A stretch of 64,000 bases of DNA from Helicostylum pulchrum (GCA_025677825.1 JAIXMO010000028.1:62001-126000), one strand, 5' to 3'. Numbered from the stretch's first letter, positions 36,997-48,750 are shown. Notes: generated by a model not told the origin, from the sequence alone. Numbers and translations are program-made.

Positions 36997-38215
36997 CAGC
37001 AGCGACTCTATTTAAAGGTGGCTGAAATGTGGAAGAAATCCGCCCTTATATCGGACATATATCGAGCAGTGAATAATTACTTCTAAAGAAAAAAGCTCAC
37101 TGAGATACCTGAGTTTAAATAATCGCTCACTTAAGAAATCGCCGCTAAAATTAGTAGTTATAATAAGTATTGGTTTTTATTTTTAAAGAAACAGAAAACA
37201 CTTTTTGGACCCAAGCTGTTTAGTACAAAATGGTTGTTTTAACTATATCTTTGATAAAAAAAAATTAAAAACGAACTTGTTTTTGTTTTTTTCGATTTTC
37301 ATTATTGGAGGTCAACGCCTTTTGTGTTTTTGTGGTTACTTTACAATTACTCCCAATCCTATTTGCTTATCTTTGTGAAAAAAACATGGATGCTACTAAA
37401 CTCGTTTAGACGCTTTTAATCCATCTTAAATTATACCTCTAATGCAAAAACTGAAAGAATAATCGCTGTTTTCGACCTTTTTTTTTTGGGTAAAAAAAAT
37501 ACAACATCGTGTAACCATTTTCAGAGTTTCGCGATTACATAAAATATAGTTTTTTATTATCGTGTTTTGGTATAGCACCGAATGTAGATATTCAAAAACT
37601 ATATATTGGATGCTCATAAATAAAATTGCTACATCCAAATTGAGCGAGAAAACGCGCTTTAAAGAAATCGCTAATTTAAGGACCGCTTAACCCAAACTTT
37701 AGCGAAAAAAAACATCTAAAACAATGACTACTCGGTTAATGTAGTTTGTAAAAATATAATTTTAGATGGGTTAAATGCACCTAAATGAGCCCTTTGTTAT
37801 CATTGTTTTTTCCACAAAAAAAGTCAAATTGAATCACGAGTAATTTTAAAATAACCGCAAAAACACAAAAGGGGTTGACCCCCCAAAATGACCAATAATC
37901 ATCAATAATGATTGACTGAAGAAAAATATAAAAAATCGAGAAAAATATAAAAAAACATGCAGTTTTCAGTTTTTGTACTAAATAACACACCCTAAAGAGT
38001 AACTTTTACTAAGTAACTTGGGTAAAAGAATCATTTCCCGATGTTTAATTATACCTTATTTCGATCACCGAAAAATGACCTTTTTTAGAAGTTGCTTCTA
38101 AACCTTCATTTAAAAAGACGCGTTTTTAAGACGAAAACGAACAGGCAATAATGGATTATAACATTTAAAATAGTTCTCGAGCTCACCCAAGTTATTTTGC
38201 AAAAAAATATGCTAT
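36997..38215 (+). mobile_element. Repeat copy B of the TIR/foldback element
   Basis: The left terminus CAGCAGCGACTCTATTTAAA is preceded by TA and extends as a 60-base terminal repeat (...GTGGAAGAAATCCGCCCTTA) matching the inverted right end of the full copy. The interior from 37093 (GCTCACTGAGATACC) runs colinear with the full copy to about 38215, where similarity fades, so the right terminus is missing or decayed. Internal inverted arms are about 37295-37490 and 37707-37905. For example, GAGGTCAACGCCTTTTGTGT is opposed by ACACAAAAGGGGTTGACCCC. Relative to the full copy, a segment of about 300 bases near the left end is absent. No coding capacity. Confidence 0.85.
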
Positions 38216-38499
38216 GTATCGTTTTCTGCAAGAGCTCAACATTAAAATTTTATTGATGTCAATTAAAAAATTGAAGAGCTATTTATTAGAATACCACATA
38301 ACAATGCATTTAAAAACTACTAGCTATAATATATAGGGCTAAAAAGAGTCTTTATGTTCACTCTATTTGGTTTATACTGCTTTTCTTTCAAATCTTTCAT
38401 CACTTGGCAACGCTCTGTATTCAATTACTTTTTCTCGTTAATTTTCTAAAGATTCACAGCTGATACACACTCTATTCAAGTCTAAAATTATTGTAACAT

Positions 38500-39256
38500 T
38501 TATTTAATTATTGCACATTGTTTTCCATTGTAATTTCGCCAGTTGATACGAGCTGTACGGAAGCTGTAGAAATCTCGGACCTGATTCAGATGGATCATTA
38601 TATATGTCAAATGGGTAATATAATTCGCAAGGGTAGATGAATTTTCAGAGTATCTTTGTTCATTCCAGCGCTCCTTGTCAGATATATCACCGAATTTGAT
38701 ATTCGTCTTGTCAATGGATTCAGAATTGTGTTCGTATAGTAGCTACTTTAAAACCCCTTTCAGTCTGTGTGATCTTTTCAAATGATGTTGACTTCAAAGA
38801 CTTTTTCTTTTTGGTATGGGAACCGAAATTCAGTTTTTATTTATAGTTCTTTAAATGTCGACTTCAAAGATTTTTCCAATTCCCTGTCTTTTTTATTCAC
38901 CTTAAAACCAGTAGCTTTGAATTTTTTGGGCTAAATATAAGTAATTAAACATGAAAAAGAGCTACTTCGTATCAAAATTTACATTCTAAGTTGCCTTTTT
39001 CTTTCATTGCAATAAAAAAAAAAGATAAAAAAGTAGAAATGTTTGATTAATTGAATTTTTATTTATTGTTACAAGTGGCTAATTGAAAACTGTAGGTTCT
39101 ACCTACACCATCAACTTTCAACAATGATACCCAAAAACAATCATTGTTCGAACTGGAATAAAAGTCCTCACAGCTCTGATGATAAGACAACTTTTTTCGT
39201 ACGTCCCACTCCTTTTGATTGACACTGTGCAACACTTTTTCTTCTAGCCCAGGCAC
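38500..39256 (-). pseudogene. Decayed minus-strand coding region
   Basis: Three open blocks on the minus strand. Block 39256-39059 reads MPGLEEKVLHSVNQKEWD...DCFWVSLLKVDGVGRTYSF. Block at about 38935-38843 follows a TTTAG acceptor and reads PKKFKATGFKVNKKDRELEK then SLKSTFKEL. Block at about 38735-38500 reads EHNSESIDKTNIKFGDISDK, ERWNEQRYSENSSTLANYI, THLTYIMIHLNQVRDFYSF and ends WRNYNGKQCAIIK. Stops and a local duplication (SLKST repeated, with AAGTC.ACAT in the DNA at about 38786-38800 and 38850-38870) break the frame between blocks. I could not assemble a clean spliced gene or name a family. A transposon-derived or lineage-specific gene relic is likely. Confidence 0.4.
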
Positions 39257-39394
39257 ATTTTACTCAAAGTCAGTCTCATCCTGTGCTTATAACCGTTTGT
39301 TTTAGCGGTGATTTCCTTTTCGAGCGATTTTTTTTCCCTTTAAAAATATTTTCAAAGGGAAAATATTTTTTTTTCGCATGTATTACATATTAGC

Positions 39395-39943
39395 ATGACC
39401 TCAAAATCTTCCCCTAGTGATGTTCCCCAAAACCTTTATATTCAAAGAATTGCTCCTGAATACGATGCAGACTGCCTAGAGGTTTCAATTGCATTTGAAA
39501 CAGAGTCGGCATTTGACTTATGGTTTGAAAAAACTGCTCGACGACATGCTCATTGGATTACCCGTCAAACAAATATTAGCAAGAGAAACGCGGCCATCAC
39601 TGCCGAAATGTCGGAAGAAGCTGCAAACATATGTTTATTACCCAAGATGGTGCGTTATTTTATCTGTGATCATGGCCGATCGAAATCAGTAAAAGAAAAA
39701 ACTGCTGTTAAAGGTGCTGAAGTAGCTTCTAAAAAAAGGAGAGTAAGAAAAAGACCTTCAATTAAGGTTAATTGTCCAGCTAAAATAACTAAAACTACTT
39801 TATATAACGGTGAAGTTCACATAAAGTATGTATGGCAACATGCGAATCATAATCCTTTGGACAAGTCCGATATCGCTAGTTCTCGGTTACCTAAGGCTAT
39901 CAAAGATTTGGTCAGGCAACAGGCCGACTCCAATAAAAATTAG
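39395..39943 (+). CDS. FAR1/WRKY-GCM1-like zinc-binding protein, transposase-derived?
   Basis: Single-exon gene of 182 residues. After a short leader (VPQNLYIQRIAPEYDAD) comes FETESAFDLWFEKTARRHAHW, then MVRYFICDHGRS, a basic stretch KKRRVRKRPSIKVNCPAKIT and VHIKYVWQHANHNPLDKSD. The spacing C-x(about 35)-C-x(about 24)-H-x2-H, with a lysine-rich segment before the second cysteine, is that of the FAR1/WRKY-GCM1 DNA-binding domain found at the N-terminus of MULE transposases and domesticated relatives. No transposase core follows, since the stop comes about 20 residues after the histidines. It could be a domesticated DNA-binding protein or a truncated transposon gene. It lies among relic coding DNA and next to repeat copy B. 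Lack of introns is unusual here. Confidence 0.6.
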   Translation: MTSKSSPSDVPQNLYIQRIAPEYDADCLEVSIAFETESAFDLWFEKTARRHAHWITRQTNISKRNAAITAEMSEEAANICLLPKMVRYFICDHGRSKSVKEKTAVKGAEVASKKRRVRKRPSIKVNCPAKITKTTLYNGEVHIKYVWQHANHNPLDKSDIASSRLPKAIKDLVRQQADSNKN

Positions 39944-40411
39944 AAGTCGATTGTTAAAATAACTATTTCGTATACTTGTAACCGAAACTGATGTATTTAT
40001 TGTATCAATTAATAGAAACTTTTGATTTTATACTCAAAACATGAGAAACATAATTTCTAATTTCGAAAACACTAGAATATTCCCAACTCAAAGAAGGTAA
40101 GTATTATATAATATTTACTTTTACGAATAAATCAAATAACAATAAAGTTGAATAAGCTGACTGAATTTTATTGCGTACATATTACAGGATCCATTGCTAC
40201 ATTAATCCAAGAAAGAAACGCAAAGCTATACCTCTTCCGCTTTAGGATACTTACGATTGAAATTTCTCCCTTGTGTAGAATCATATTGCTGAAAATAAAA
40301 CGTATTTTATTAAAGAACAAAATGAGAGAATCATGTTTTTTTAGTCTACTGTATTGTCCACGGTATCAATCTCTCGTAATACTTGAAAAGTTTTATAATT
40401 GATTCAATTAT

Positions 40412-40775
40412 TTACTTCGGCGTAACAGCCTCACCAGTCCATTCTTTTTCTTTCTCATTTGTATTTTTCTACAAAGAGTATCGTATTTTTGTACCGATCT
40501 TCATCAGTACTTCAACGACTTACTTTGTTTCGCTCAGCTTCTTCGACTATCCGGCCGTTGTCGACCGAAAGACTCCATAGATAAATTACGTATCTCCCGG
40601 AAAAGTCTCTTTAAATAAGACGGCAAGATTTAGAAACCTCTTTACAGGCACTCGTCACCTACATTTGGAGCGTAAAATACTCCCTTCAGCTCTTCAGAGG
40701 TTCCACCAAAACCAAAATGTCATTATTACCCCTTTTTTCGCTATAAAAAAGTGACTGTTTTAATGTATGGCCGTT
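40412..40775 (-). pseudogene. Relic minus-strand coding region with one intron
   Basis: The 3' exon 40468-40412 reads KNTNEKEKEWTGEAVTPK and stop. A clean intron (40523-40469, GTAAGT to TTTGTAG) joins it to an open stretch reading RDFSGRYVIYLWSLSVDNGR then IVEEAERNK. Further upstream another frame reads HFGFGGTSEELKGVFYAPN, but stops intervene. The family is not recognised. It may be a decayed gene, or the 3' end of a gene whose upstream exons I failed to find. Confidence 0.35.
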
Positions 40776-40897
40776 AAAGTCGTTCAAAGAGAACTAGTCG
40801 GAGCTTATATTTTAGAACAGCTAAAAAAGCAGACAAGAAAGAAAAAAAGTTCTTTTTTATCTTTTAGATAAATAGAAAGCTCCAGTTTTATCAAGAA

Positions 40898-43465
40898 ATG
40901 CCTAATCGTGGAAAAAGAGGAAGTGGCAGAGGAAGTGGCGGTAGAGGCGGTAGAGGCGGAGGCGGCGGAGGCGGTCGAGGAAGAGGCCGTAGTATTGGAG
41001 GAGGAGGAAGGGGTCGTAACAGAGAATTGATTCCTTCTGCAATCGGATATGTATACAAGCCAAGATCCAATGTCGATGACGACGAGGATTTTAGAATTTA
41101 TGGACAATTCAGTAGCGATGAAACTAATTCCGAACCTGAATCTAGTTCTAAAAGTAAGATTACACTAATTAACTAAAATAAAATAACAGTAACTCAAACG
41201 TCATTGTAGAATCGACAAAGAAAAAATCCAGTCCAGTCAAAAAGGATAGACTTGGTTTTGTACCAGAGAGTCGTCCTTCATTTGGTTCAAACTATGACGA
41301 TCATTATGACGATGCTATGGATCGCCCTGGTTTAGGCATGTCTTCGACCGCAGTAAATAATTCAAAAGCAGAACAATTTGCCGAAGGAAAGTCAAAGTAT
41401 TACAAGAAAGTTTTGTTTACAAAGTCTTCCTCTGGTCTTGTTTCACCCAAAAGTACGTACATTTTTCGATATATTTATTAAAAAGAAAGGAGGAATTTCA
41501 TGCTAATTTATCATTATTTTTTTTTAAAAAAATTAAAGCTAACGAAAAAGTTCTTATCAAAAAAGCTGATGAGATAGTAACTCCAGTACCTGAAACCATT
41601 GAAGACTCATTTTCTAAATTGACTATGGCCGATTTTATGAATTTACCTTCTGACGAAAAAGAAATTGCTAAACAGTACTTGTTAAACTTTTTACAATCAG
41701 ATTCTGGAACTAGTAGCAAAAATAAATCACCAGTTGAATCGGATGTAGAAATCGTGGCTCAGTCTGTAGTCCCTATCAAATCAAATGGAAAGACTAAATG
41801 TTTCGCTGAAATTACCACTAAAATTGACCCGGAGTCTGTGGTTACTAGTACAACTACTGCGGATGTGAGATCTGCTGCGGATGATACTACCCTTGATGAC
41901 GATAAGAAATCTGTAGATAAAGATGCCTTTGTTACCAAGGATATTCCTGTTATTGAAAATACTGTTACCAAAGATACGATGCTTGTAGAGGCCGGTATCA
42001 AGCCCGCTACTAAGGAAATAACTCCTACGAAGGCAATTGATTTTGTTGATGTGAAAGCTACTACCGAGGTTGAAATCCAAACAGAGCAAGTTAGCGACTC
42101 GGAGGATAGTAGCGAATATGAGGATGAAGAAGAAGACGAAGACGAAGAAACAGATGACGAAGAAATCGAATACCTGTATGAAGGAACTGATTCTGATGAT
42201 GAATTGATGGAAGAAGACATGTTGATTATGAATGATTATATTGAAAATATCGAGTTAGAGGACGGAGAAGACTTGAATGATCTGTTGGCTTGGTCCGCAA
42301 TGCAAGACGATAACTTGGAAATCGAATTGCAACCCTCTGATGACGATGACGAAGATGTATATGACTATGCTTCGTTAGATAAGGTATCTACCGAAAGGGA
42401 ATTAAACGATTTCGAAGAAGATGAAGCCGCCATCTTAAAACCTGCTAAAAAGCAAAATGTAATGGAAAAGAAGGCTTTTAAGAAGACTAGCTATAAATCC
42501 AATGTAGACGATACCGTTGTTGATCCAGAAATATTTGGTCAGACCTTAAAAGCTGCTTTAGCTGATGTACCTCCTGGCCTAAGACCTGGTATGCGTAGAT
42601 GGTATGAAAAACAACAAAGAAAAGAAGATCGCTTAAAGAAGAAGGAAGAAACCAAAGCTCATAAGAGAGAAGCTAAAAAGAAGAATAAAGGTAAAGGAAA
42701 GGATGAACCCGAGGAAGGGTTTGAGACTCAAATGGCAAGAATTGACGAGTAAGTTTTATCAACACGGTAAAAAAAAAAAAATCATAATAATGAATCTTTT
42801 TTTTTTTAGTCGTATTCGTGAATTTATCATTGATGATAGTATTACTAGCTTCCAATTTTCTCCTATGCAAACAAATATTCGAAGACAACTTCATGTGCTT
42901 GCAGCAGCATATAATCTCAAGTCAAAGAGTTCAGGAGGAGGTGGATCTAGATCCACAATTGTTACCAAAACTACTACCACACGTATACCCACTGATCGTC
43001 GTTATATAAGCCGATTCTTATCAGATATTCAAACCAATATAGATGAACAAAATAGAATTATAGGCAAAAACAGATCAAAGGGTGCGCCACAGAAGGCAAA
43101 GAAAAAGTACATTAATATGAAGGTCAAGAAAGATAATTCCCACAATACACCATCTTCAAATCCAAAGGATAGACGTGGTGATAGTCAGTTCCCTGCTGGT
43201 CCTTCGCATGGAACAATTGTTGCTCATAATGCTGCTCCTATTGCCGAAACAAATGTTGGACATCGTATGCTTGCTGCTATGGGGTAAATAATCGAGTCTT
43301 TTTTCCTCTTTTTTAAAATGTTGTATACTAATATTAATATTTTTTATTTTTTTTTATAATTATTCAAGATGGAAACAAGGTGAAGCACTAGGATCTAAAA
43401 ATGAAGGTATTGTTGCACCTATTGAGGCAATCATTCGTAAAAAGGGCAGAGGTCTTGGATCATAA
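40898..43465 (+). CDS. SQS1: Sqs1-like R3H and G-patch protein
   Basis: Five exons, 40898-41153, 41210-41452, 41539-42748, 42810-43283 and 43369-43465, give 759 residues. The N-terminus is a Gly/Arg-rich tract (residues 3-40). Next come a conserved ELIPSAIGYVYKPRS and a long acidic low-complexity region (residues 330-420). GLRPGMRRWYEKQQRKEDRL leads into an R3H-type domain (RIREFIIDDSITSFQFSPM, RRQLHVLAAAYNLKSKS) and TDRRYISRFL. A C-terminal G-patch follows: VGHRMLAAMGWKQGEALGSK with IIRKKGRGLGS. The order matches yeast Sqs1/Pfa1, a G-patch partner that stimulates the DEAH helicase Prp43 in ribosome assembly and splicing. Its 3' end is 33 bases from the convergent stop of the next gene. Confidence 0.92.
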
Positions 43466-43498
43466 AAACATACATAAATAAAGCACTTTTTTTTCTCT

Positions 43499-43949
43499 TT
43501 ACTCCCAAAGATTTTTACCAAGCTTACGCTTTTCAGCTCTCTCTGCAGCAGTTTCAATTCTTTTTTCTACTTTCTCGGCAATCATTAATGCTCTAGCTAC
43601 TTTCTTGTTCTTCTTTGCACTAATAGCTCTCTTTGTTGTTCCCTTTTTTACTTTATGCACTGTAGGTTCCCTTTTGTTTGTGAGGGCTTGCTTACGGACA
43701 TGTAATAATTGAAGTTCTTGCTCGATACGTTCCTTTGCTATTCGCCTATAAGTTAATATGGAAAAGATCTAAAAAAGTTTTTCTTTTGGTGCGTTTATTT
43801 TTTCTTTACCATTCTTTGGATCATCGGCAGGTGCGTTAGCAAAGCGAGAAACTTTCTTTTCTACGGCTATAAAATAATGTTCGAGTTAGATTTTGGAGCA
43901 ATTTATTTATTAAAGCATTGTACTTACGTTTCTTTTGTACTTTTCCCAT
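43499..43949 (-). CDS. Small lysine-rich protein, possible Alb1-family ribosome-assembly factor
   Basis: Exons 43949-43928, 43866-43810 and 43737-43499 give 105 residues, MGKVQKKPVEKKVSRFANAP to EKRKLGKNLWE. The protein is very basic and helical, with GTTKRAISAKKNKKVARALM and KVEKRIETAAERAEKR. The R-A-then-acidic-helix ending in a Trp-Glu resembles the Alb1 family, shuttling partners of pre-60S factor Arx1, but similarity is weak. The second join is in frame only with the AG before 43737. An AG nine bases earlier breaks it. The gene is convergent with SQS1, with which it may share nucleolar function. Confidence 0.55.
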
Positions 43950-45571
43950 TATAATATACAGTTAAAATATATACACTATGATACAGGAGGAGGGAATCTA
44001 ATTTTGAAAAATATTGAAAAAAGTAAATGCAGACGGGTGGCTTGCGCCAATTAAGTTTTGTCCTTCTCGCTACAAAAAAAAGGGGGGGGGGGGCGAAGGA
44101 GCGCCGTAATGGGATCTTCTGTTATTTATAGTTTCTTGAGAACGAGTACCTACTTACTTGAGGATAGCATGTGCCTTTTCTTGTAAAGGGAAAAAAGAAA
44201 GCGTTTGTTCATAAATCTAATAAACAAAATGTAAACGTTTAGTTATCAATATCATTATTAAAATTAATGACAATCGCTTTTTACTCCAAATGTAATTGAA
44301 GTTCATATCTGACATTTTTTAAAGAGAAATAATAAACATTGTTATGGAATCAATTTTAAAATCGTCGCTATTGTTAGCATTTGAAATTGTCAGAGTGAAA
44401 TTAAAAGGATAAAGCATTGTCCTCATAAATAGAAACTTTTTCTGCCATGTAACGAAGACGTTTTTGTTACACGAATTATTGCCACTATCCATTGCTTTAA
44501 TTTATGTACCGTCAGACACAATTTTTAATGTAACATGTTACTGAATCATGTCACTTAGTACCAGTGAATGCAATTCTAATCAGGATATTTGAAGTATTAG
44601 CCATGGGACAACTGACCTACTCGCGAAAAAAAACACTCGTGCCCATTTCGTTATGACACTACGGTAAACTCATCAACAATGCAAATATATTGAAATATAA
44701 ATGTTAGGTTCTTGATATATCAACTAACGGAGTTATATCAAGTGATAAATGCTGCCACATTTGAGAACCAAAAATCAAAAATACATATACTACTATAGAA
44801 CTAACTAGCTACTCGAATGTACTTTATGGCTTGATTATTATTAGTAAGCTTTAATAGTCAACGTCTTGTGTTCGCCAAACCTGTAGTACTTTTCTCTCTC
44901 TCTATCAAATAGGTAAGGTTGTCAGCCGCGTTTTGCTATGACGGTAACTATTATACGCCAAGAATCAGCAAGTGCGTAGTTCCCGTCCCTTCATATGAGT
45001 CATGTAAATTATCTTCCGGAATATGACACAAAGCTTTTCAGTTACGATCTACTTTAACACGTACCTTTACACTATGCAACAAAGGTTTCTTATTAATTAA
45101 ATGATTTAATTTTGTACCATTGAGACGGGAAAAAAAAAGTCATGAATAAAATAAAGATGTATCAGGAATATAGTAAACCGGTCAGCTAGAATGAAAGGAA
45201 TTGATGGGAACAGAGGCCATTCTACTTGAAACGAAAATAAATAAGACGGGAATATGTGGTTTATCGAAATGGGAACAAATGGGCATGACACGTAATTTGT
45301 AGCAACAAATAGACAAATTTAGGCAAAAAAACTAAGTGTGTTACTGTAATCGTTTTATCCCCAAATTAGTTTTTTTCTGTGGTCCTCCAGTAAAAAAGCG
45401 CGAATTGGCATATTAAACTCTCCGTGACAGAGTAAACAGTGACACACATACACACATGCTACTGACTTTTAATTGCCATTTGAATGAAATAAATAAAGAG
45501 TTTTTTTTTCGAGACAATCCTTCTTCTTCTTTTCTGCATACCATTTCCTTTATTTTTTTCCCCACGAAACA
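43950..45571. other. Intergenic, P450 5' flank
   Basis: 1.6 kb of AT-rich DNA between two divergent genes. It contains a G run (about 44083-44093) in the first 150 bases. No gene, tRNA or shared repeat was recognised. A short minus-strand frame at 45106-45291 has no family resemblance. Confidence 0.5.
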
Positions 45572-47431
45572 ATGTCTTTCAATAATAACTCCACATTACA
45601 AGGTGTTGCAGTCGCAGGTGCTACAGTCTCAACCGTTATGGCTCTTCTTACAATGAAATACAATGACCGTCCGCTCTTTTATGAACACCCAGAAGGTATT
45701 CCTTATAAAAAAGGTTTTCCCGTCCTCGGTAACCTTACTTCTCTTTTGGGAAACCTTGGCCGCATGCACGACTTCCAAGTAGACTCGTTTACAGAACTTG
45801 ATACTCTCACAATGTAATTATACTACATTAAACTTGTTTATAAAATACTTATATCTTTTTCTCTTAGGACATCTGCTGTTGTTGGTAACCCAACTACTAT
45901 CTTTACCATTGATCCACGAAACGTAGATCATATTCTGAGAGGTAAAAAAAGTAGTTACAACTATTGTTTTACTCTAAAAAAACTAATAATAACTTTCTGT
46001 TGCAGGAAACTTTAAAAATTACCTTAAGGGTCCCAAGTTCAACAGCGCTCTTCAAGAGCTTCTTGGTAACGGTATCTTTAATGCCAATGGTGAAATCTGG
46101 AGATATCAAAGAAAGACTGCTAGTCATATTTTTAACGTCAAAAATTTCAGAGATGAATTCACAAAGTAAGTACGCTCTTTTTTGTTATTATTACTGTAAA
46201 ATCCCAATTGATTTATATTAATGCCTGTCTCCTTTTTTTTTTAGTGTTTTTGTTAAAGAAATGCGTGTCATGTGCGATAAAATTTTAGACAAAGCAGCCG
46301 ATGAAGGTGGTATTGTTGACTTTCATGAAGTCATGTTTAAGTTCACCTTGGATTCCTTTGTCTTGTAAGCATATACATACTTTACCAAACAAAAACAAAA
46401 TGCTGAACGTATTTTTTTTTTTGCAATAGACTTGGTTTCGGCGTTCAATTAGATTCGCTCCTCAAAAATGAAAAGGTCCCTTTTGCAGAATCATTTGATT
46501 ACCTTCAACGTTTGGGCGCCAAACGATTTGTTAACCCCTTTATGCCTTTAACTGAAGCCATGACCAGATACCTTGTACCTTGGAAGATGTCCACCAAGGA
46601 TCATTTACACATCGTTGATTCATTTGCTGAAGATGTTATTAACAAGAGACGTAACCAAATTGCTAATGATGAGCCTTTCCCCAAAGATTTATTGTCTCGT
46701 TTCATGGATACCTTGAATGAACAAGGAGAGAAATTAAATGATGTCGAGCTTCGTGATACTATTTTAAATTTTGTTATTGCGGGTCGTGATACCACAGCTC
46801 AAGCTCTTTCTTGGTTATTCTACGAATTGGCTTTACAACCTCGTGTAGAAAAAAAGATTTTGGAGGAACTTGAAGGAAAGATTTCAGATGAAGATGAAAA
46901 TGATTCACCTGCTCTTTATGAAATTATTAATGGGCTACCTTACCTTCATGCTGTGTAAGTTTCTGTTTACATATGTATATATGTATATATTCTAATATAT
47001 TCTATTTTAGATTTTACGAAACCCTTCGTTTATACCCTTCCGTACCTACCAATCAAAAATATGCCCTCGAAGATGATGTATTCCCTGATGGATCTATTAT
47101 TAAAGCTGGTTACTACGTTATGTGGAGTCCTTATACTCAAGGCAGAAGCACAAAGATTTGGGGAGAAAACGCAAAGGAGTTTTACCCTGAGAGATGGATT
47201 GATGAAGAAGGAGGATTACGTCGTGAGGCCGCTAGTAAATGGACTGCCTTCCATGCTGGTCCTCGTGTCTGTCTCGGTCAAAATTTGGCTACACTTGAAG
47301 CTCTTGTTTGTGTTGCCATGTTATTAAAACGTTATACTTTCAAGCTGGTTCCTGGACAAGACGTTACTTACGATTTCTCTTTAACTTTACCCATGCGTGA
47401 TGGTATGAAGGTTTATGTCGAAAGACGTTAA
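45572..47431 (+). CDS. Cytochrome P450 monooxygenase
   Basis: Six exons, 45572-45813, 45868-45941, 46006-46165, 46245-46364, 46430-46954 and 47011-47431, give 513 residues. The order is a hydrophobic N-terminal anchor (GVAVAGATVSTVMALLTM), a proline-poor hinge, helix C WRYQRKTASHIFN, the I-helix AGRDTT (about residue 316), ExxR as ETLR (about 377), the PERF-like PERW and the heme loop FHAGPRVCLGQNLA with its cysteine near 461. The layout resembles CYP86/CYP52-type omega-hydroxylases and the Mucorales-expanded P450 clans. The substrate cannot be read from sequence, although fatty acid or alkane hydroxylation is plausible. It is an ER-anchored monooxygenase needing P450 reductase. Confidence 0.9.
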
Positions 47432-47681
47432 ATTATTTACCATTCCCTTTTATTTAATAAACTATGTACTATCCCTCTTTTTTTTATTTATTTACTACTA
47501 TATGTACCAATGCGATGTTATTTTTTTTTACCTGTCCAAACAGCTTAATATATCCTTCACCTCTTTCATGTTACACACTACTTTTAATTTTTTTTTTGTG
47601 CCGACAAGAGAGTATGCTTATGTCAGCGATTATTTATTATAGACATGAGAAAAAAGTGTATATTTATATTTTTTGATAAGT

Positions 47682-48216
47682 TTAGAGTCCTTCGCTAACA
47701 TTAGTAGGATCCATTGCTCGCTTGTTTACAAGATAAACATTGAGGTAATAGGTGAAAAGAGAGATAAAGGCAAGCCTAATTCATAATTAATGCTATATTC
47801 TAAATACCGTGTATTTCTTTTTAAAATAACTTACATAGAACCACTGCTACCAATTGAATCCTTGGCCTTCATTGTCTTTCTGTTATTTAAAACTGCAACC
47901 AAACCAAAATAAGCGGCAATCCAAGGGATAACCTTGTACTGATTCTATCAAAAATAAATTGTTACGTTAGTTATTGTTTTCCGTTTCCAAAGCGTGTTCC
48001 TCTTACTCTAGTCATAATACCGGCCATAGCTATATTATTGTAAAGAATATAAGTTTGCTTGAATATTATTTTTATATATAAAAAAAAGTCATCTCAATAC
48101 TCACCAATAAAAGTAGCTAAAGTACTGTTGTATTCTTCTTCTTGCTCATTCTTACGAGGAAGATGGAAAGGTACAATAGCTTCTTCTTTACGGGGATCTA
48201 CTTTAGATGATGACAT
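47682..48216 (-). CDS. Asterix/PAT10-like ER membrane protein
   Basis: Four exons, 48216-48105, 48029-48007, 47944-47835 and 47775-47682, give 112 residues. It begins MSSSKVDPRKEEAIVPFHLP, then STLATFIAMAGIMTRNQYKV, IPWIAAYFGLVAVLNNRKTM and SMLAFISLFTYYLNVYLVNK. Three hydrophobic segments and the MAGIM...WIA.YF core match Asterix (WDR83OS/PAT10). Asterix is the partner of CCDC47 in the PAT complex, which chaperones multipass membrane proteins at the ER translocon. An in-frame ATG-TAA at the end of exon 3 would truncate the protein if the last intron were retained. The spliced form restores the third membrane segment. The gene is convergent with the P450 gene. Confidence 0.82.
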
Positions 48217-48750
48217 TATGATAAAAAAAGTAAAGTTGAAAAAGAAAAAAAGTCCTGTTGCTGGGAGAAACGCGCTGAATTACAACAGTGGGATCTCCGA
48301 TACCCTATATAAAACTTTCTTGTCACGTGTATTGGTTAAAGGGGAAAGTGTCAAGTTGTCGAAGCTTTTCTTTATATGCTGTATTGCTAGTATGGACACA
48401 TTGCTATATTCATAGTTTATCGTTATTGATATGACTATTTTATATTTGTTTATTTTATCGTAGTGAATATAATTTACGTCTTGATTTTATATATCATACT
48501 GTTTCTAATTGTTCGTTTTGAGAATAGCGTAAAGTACTCTAAATGATCTGTATGCTGATTGTCAACAAAAAGAGACTTACATAAAACTCTGACAACCGAA
48601 AAAGACAATTATACAACAAGTAGGGTAATGATGCTCGATTTTATTGGTTACCATAATTGTACGTGACGTTTATTTTATTCCGCTTTCCAAAGCTTTTTTC
48701 TTTTTGTTTATATCTATCGCGTTCTTTTTTTAGTTCATCGTAATAACACC
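48217..48750. promoter_or_regulatory. Divergent promoter region, Asterix/PAF1
   Basis: 534 bases between two divergent starts, AT-rich and without recognisable repeats. A CACGTG-like TCACGTGT lies at about 48323-48330 and TACGTGACG at about 48659-48667. Either could be a bHLH/bZIP site. This is inference from the hexamers alone. Confidence 0.3.

Noticed and set aside
41759..42220. 153-codon Ser-rich minus-strand frame
   Set aside because: It is the complement of the acidic Asp/Glu tract of SQS1, which gives poly-Ser on the other strand.
43738..43809. Apparent off-by-one, non-canonical introns in VAC8, GID7, PAF1 and the Alb1-like gene
   Set aside because: The most obvious AG acceptor gave a one-base frame error in all four. 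In each case another AG close by (before 432, 30190, 49143 and 43737) restores the frame with normal GT-AG sites, so no unusual splicing is needed.
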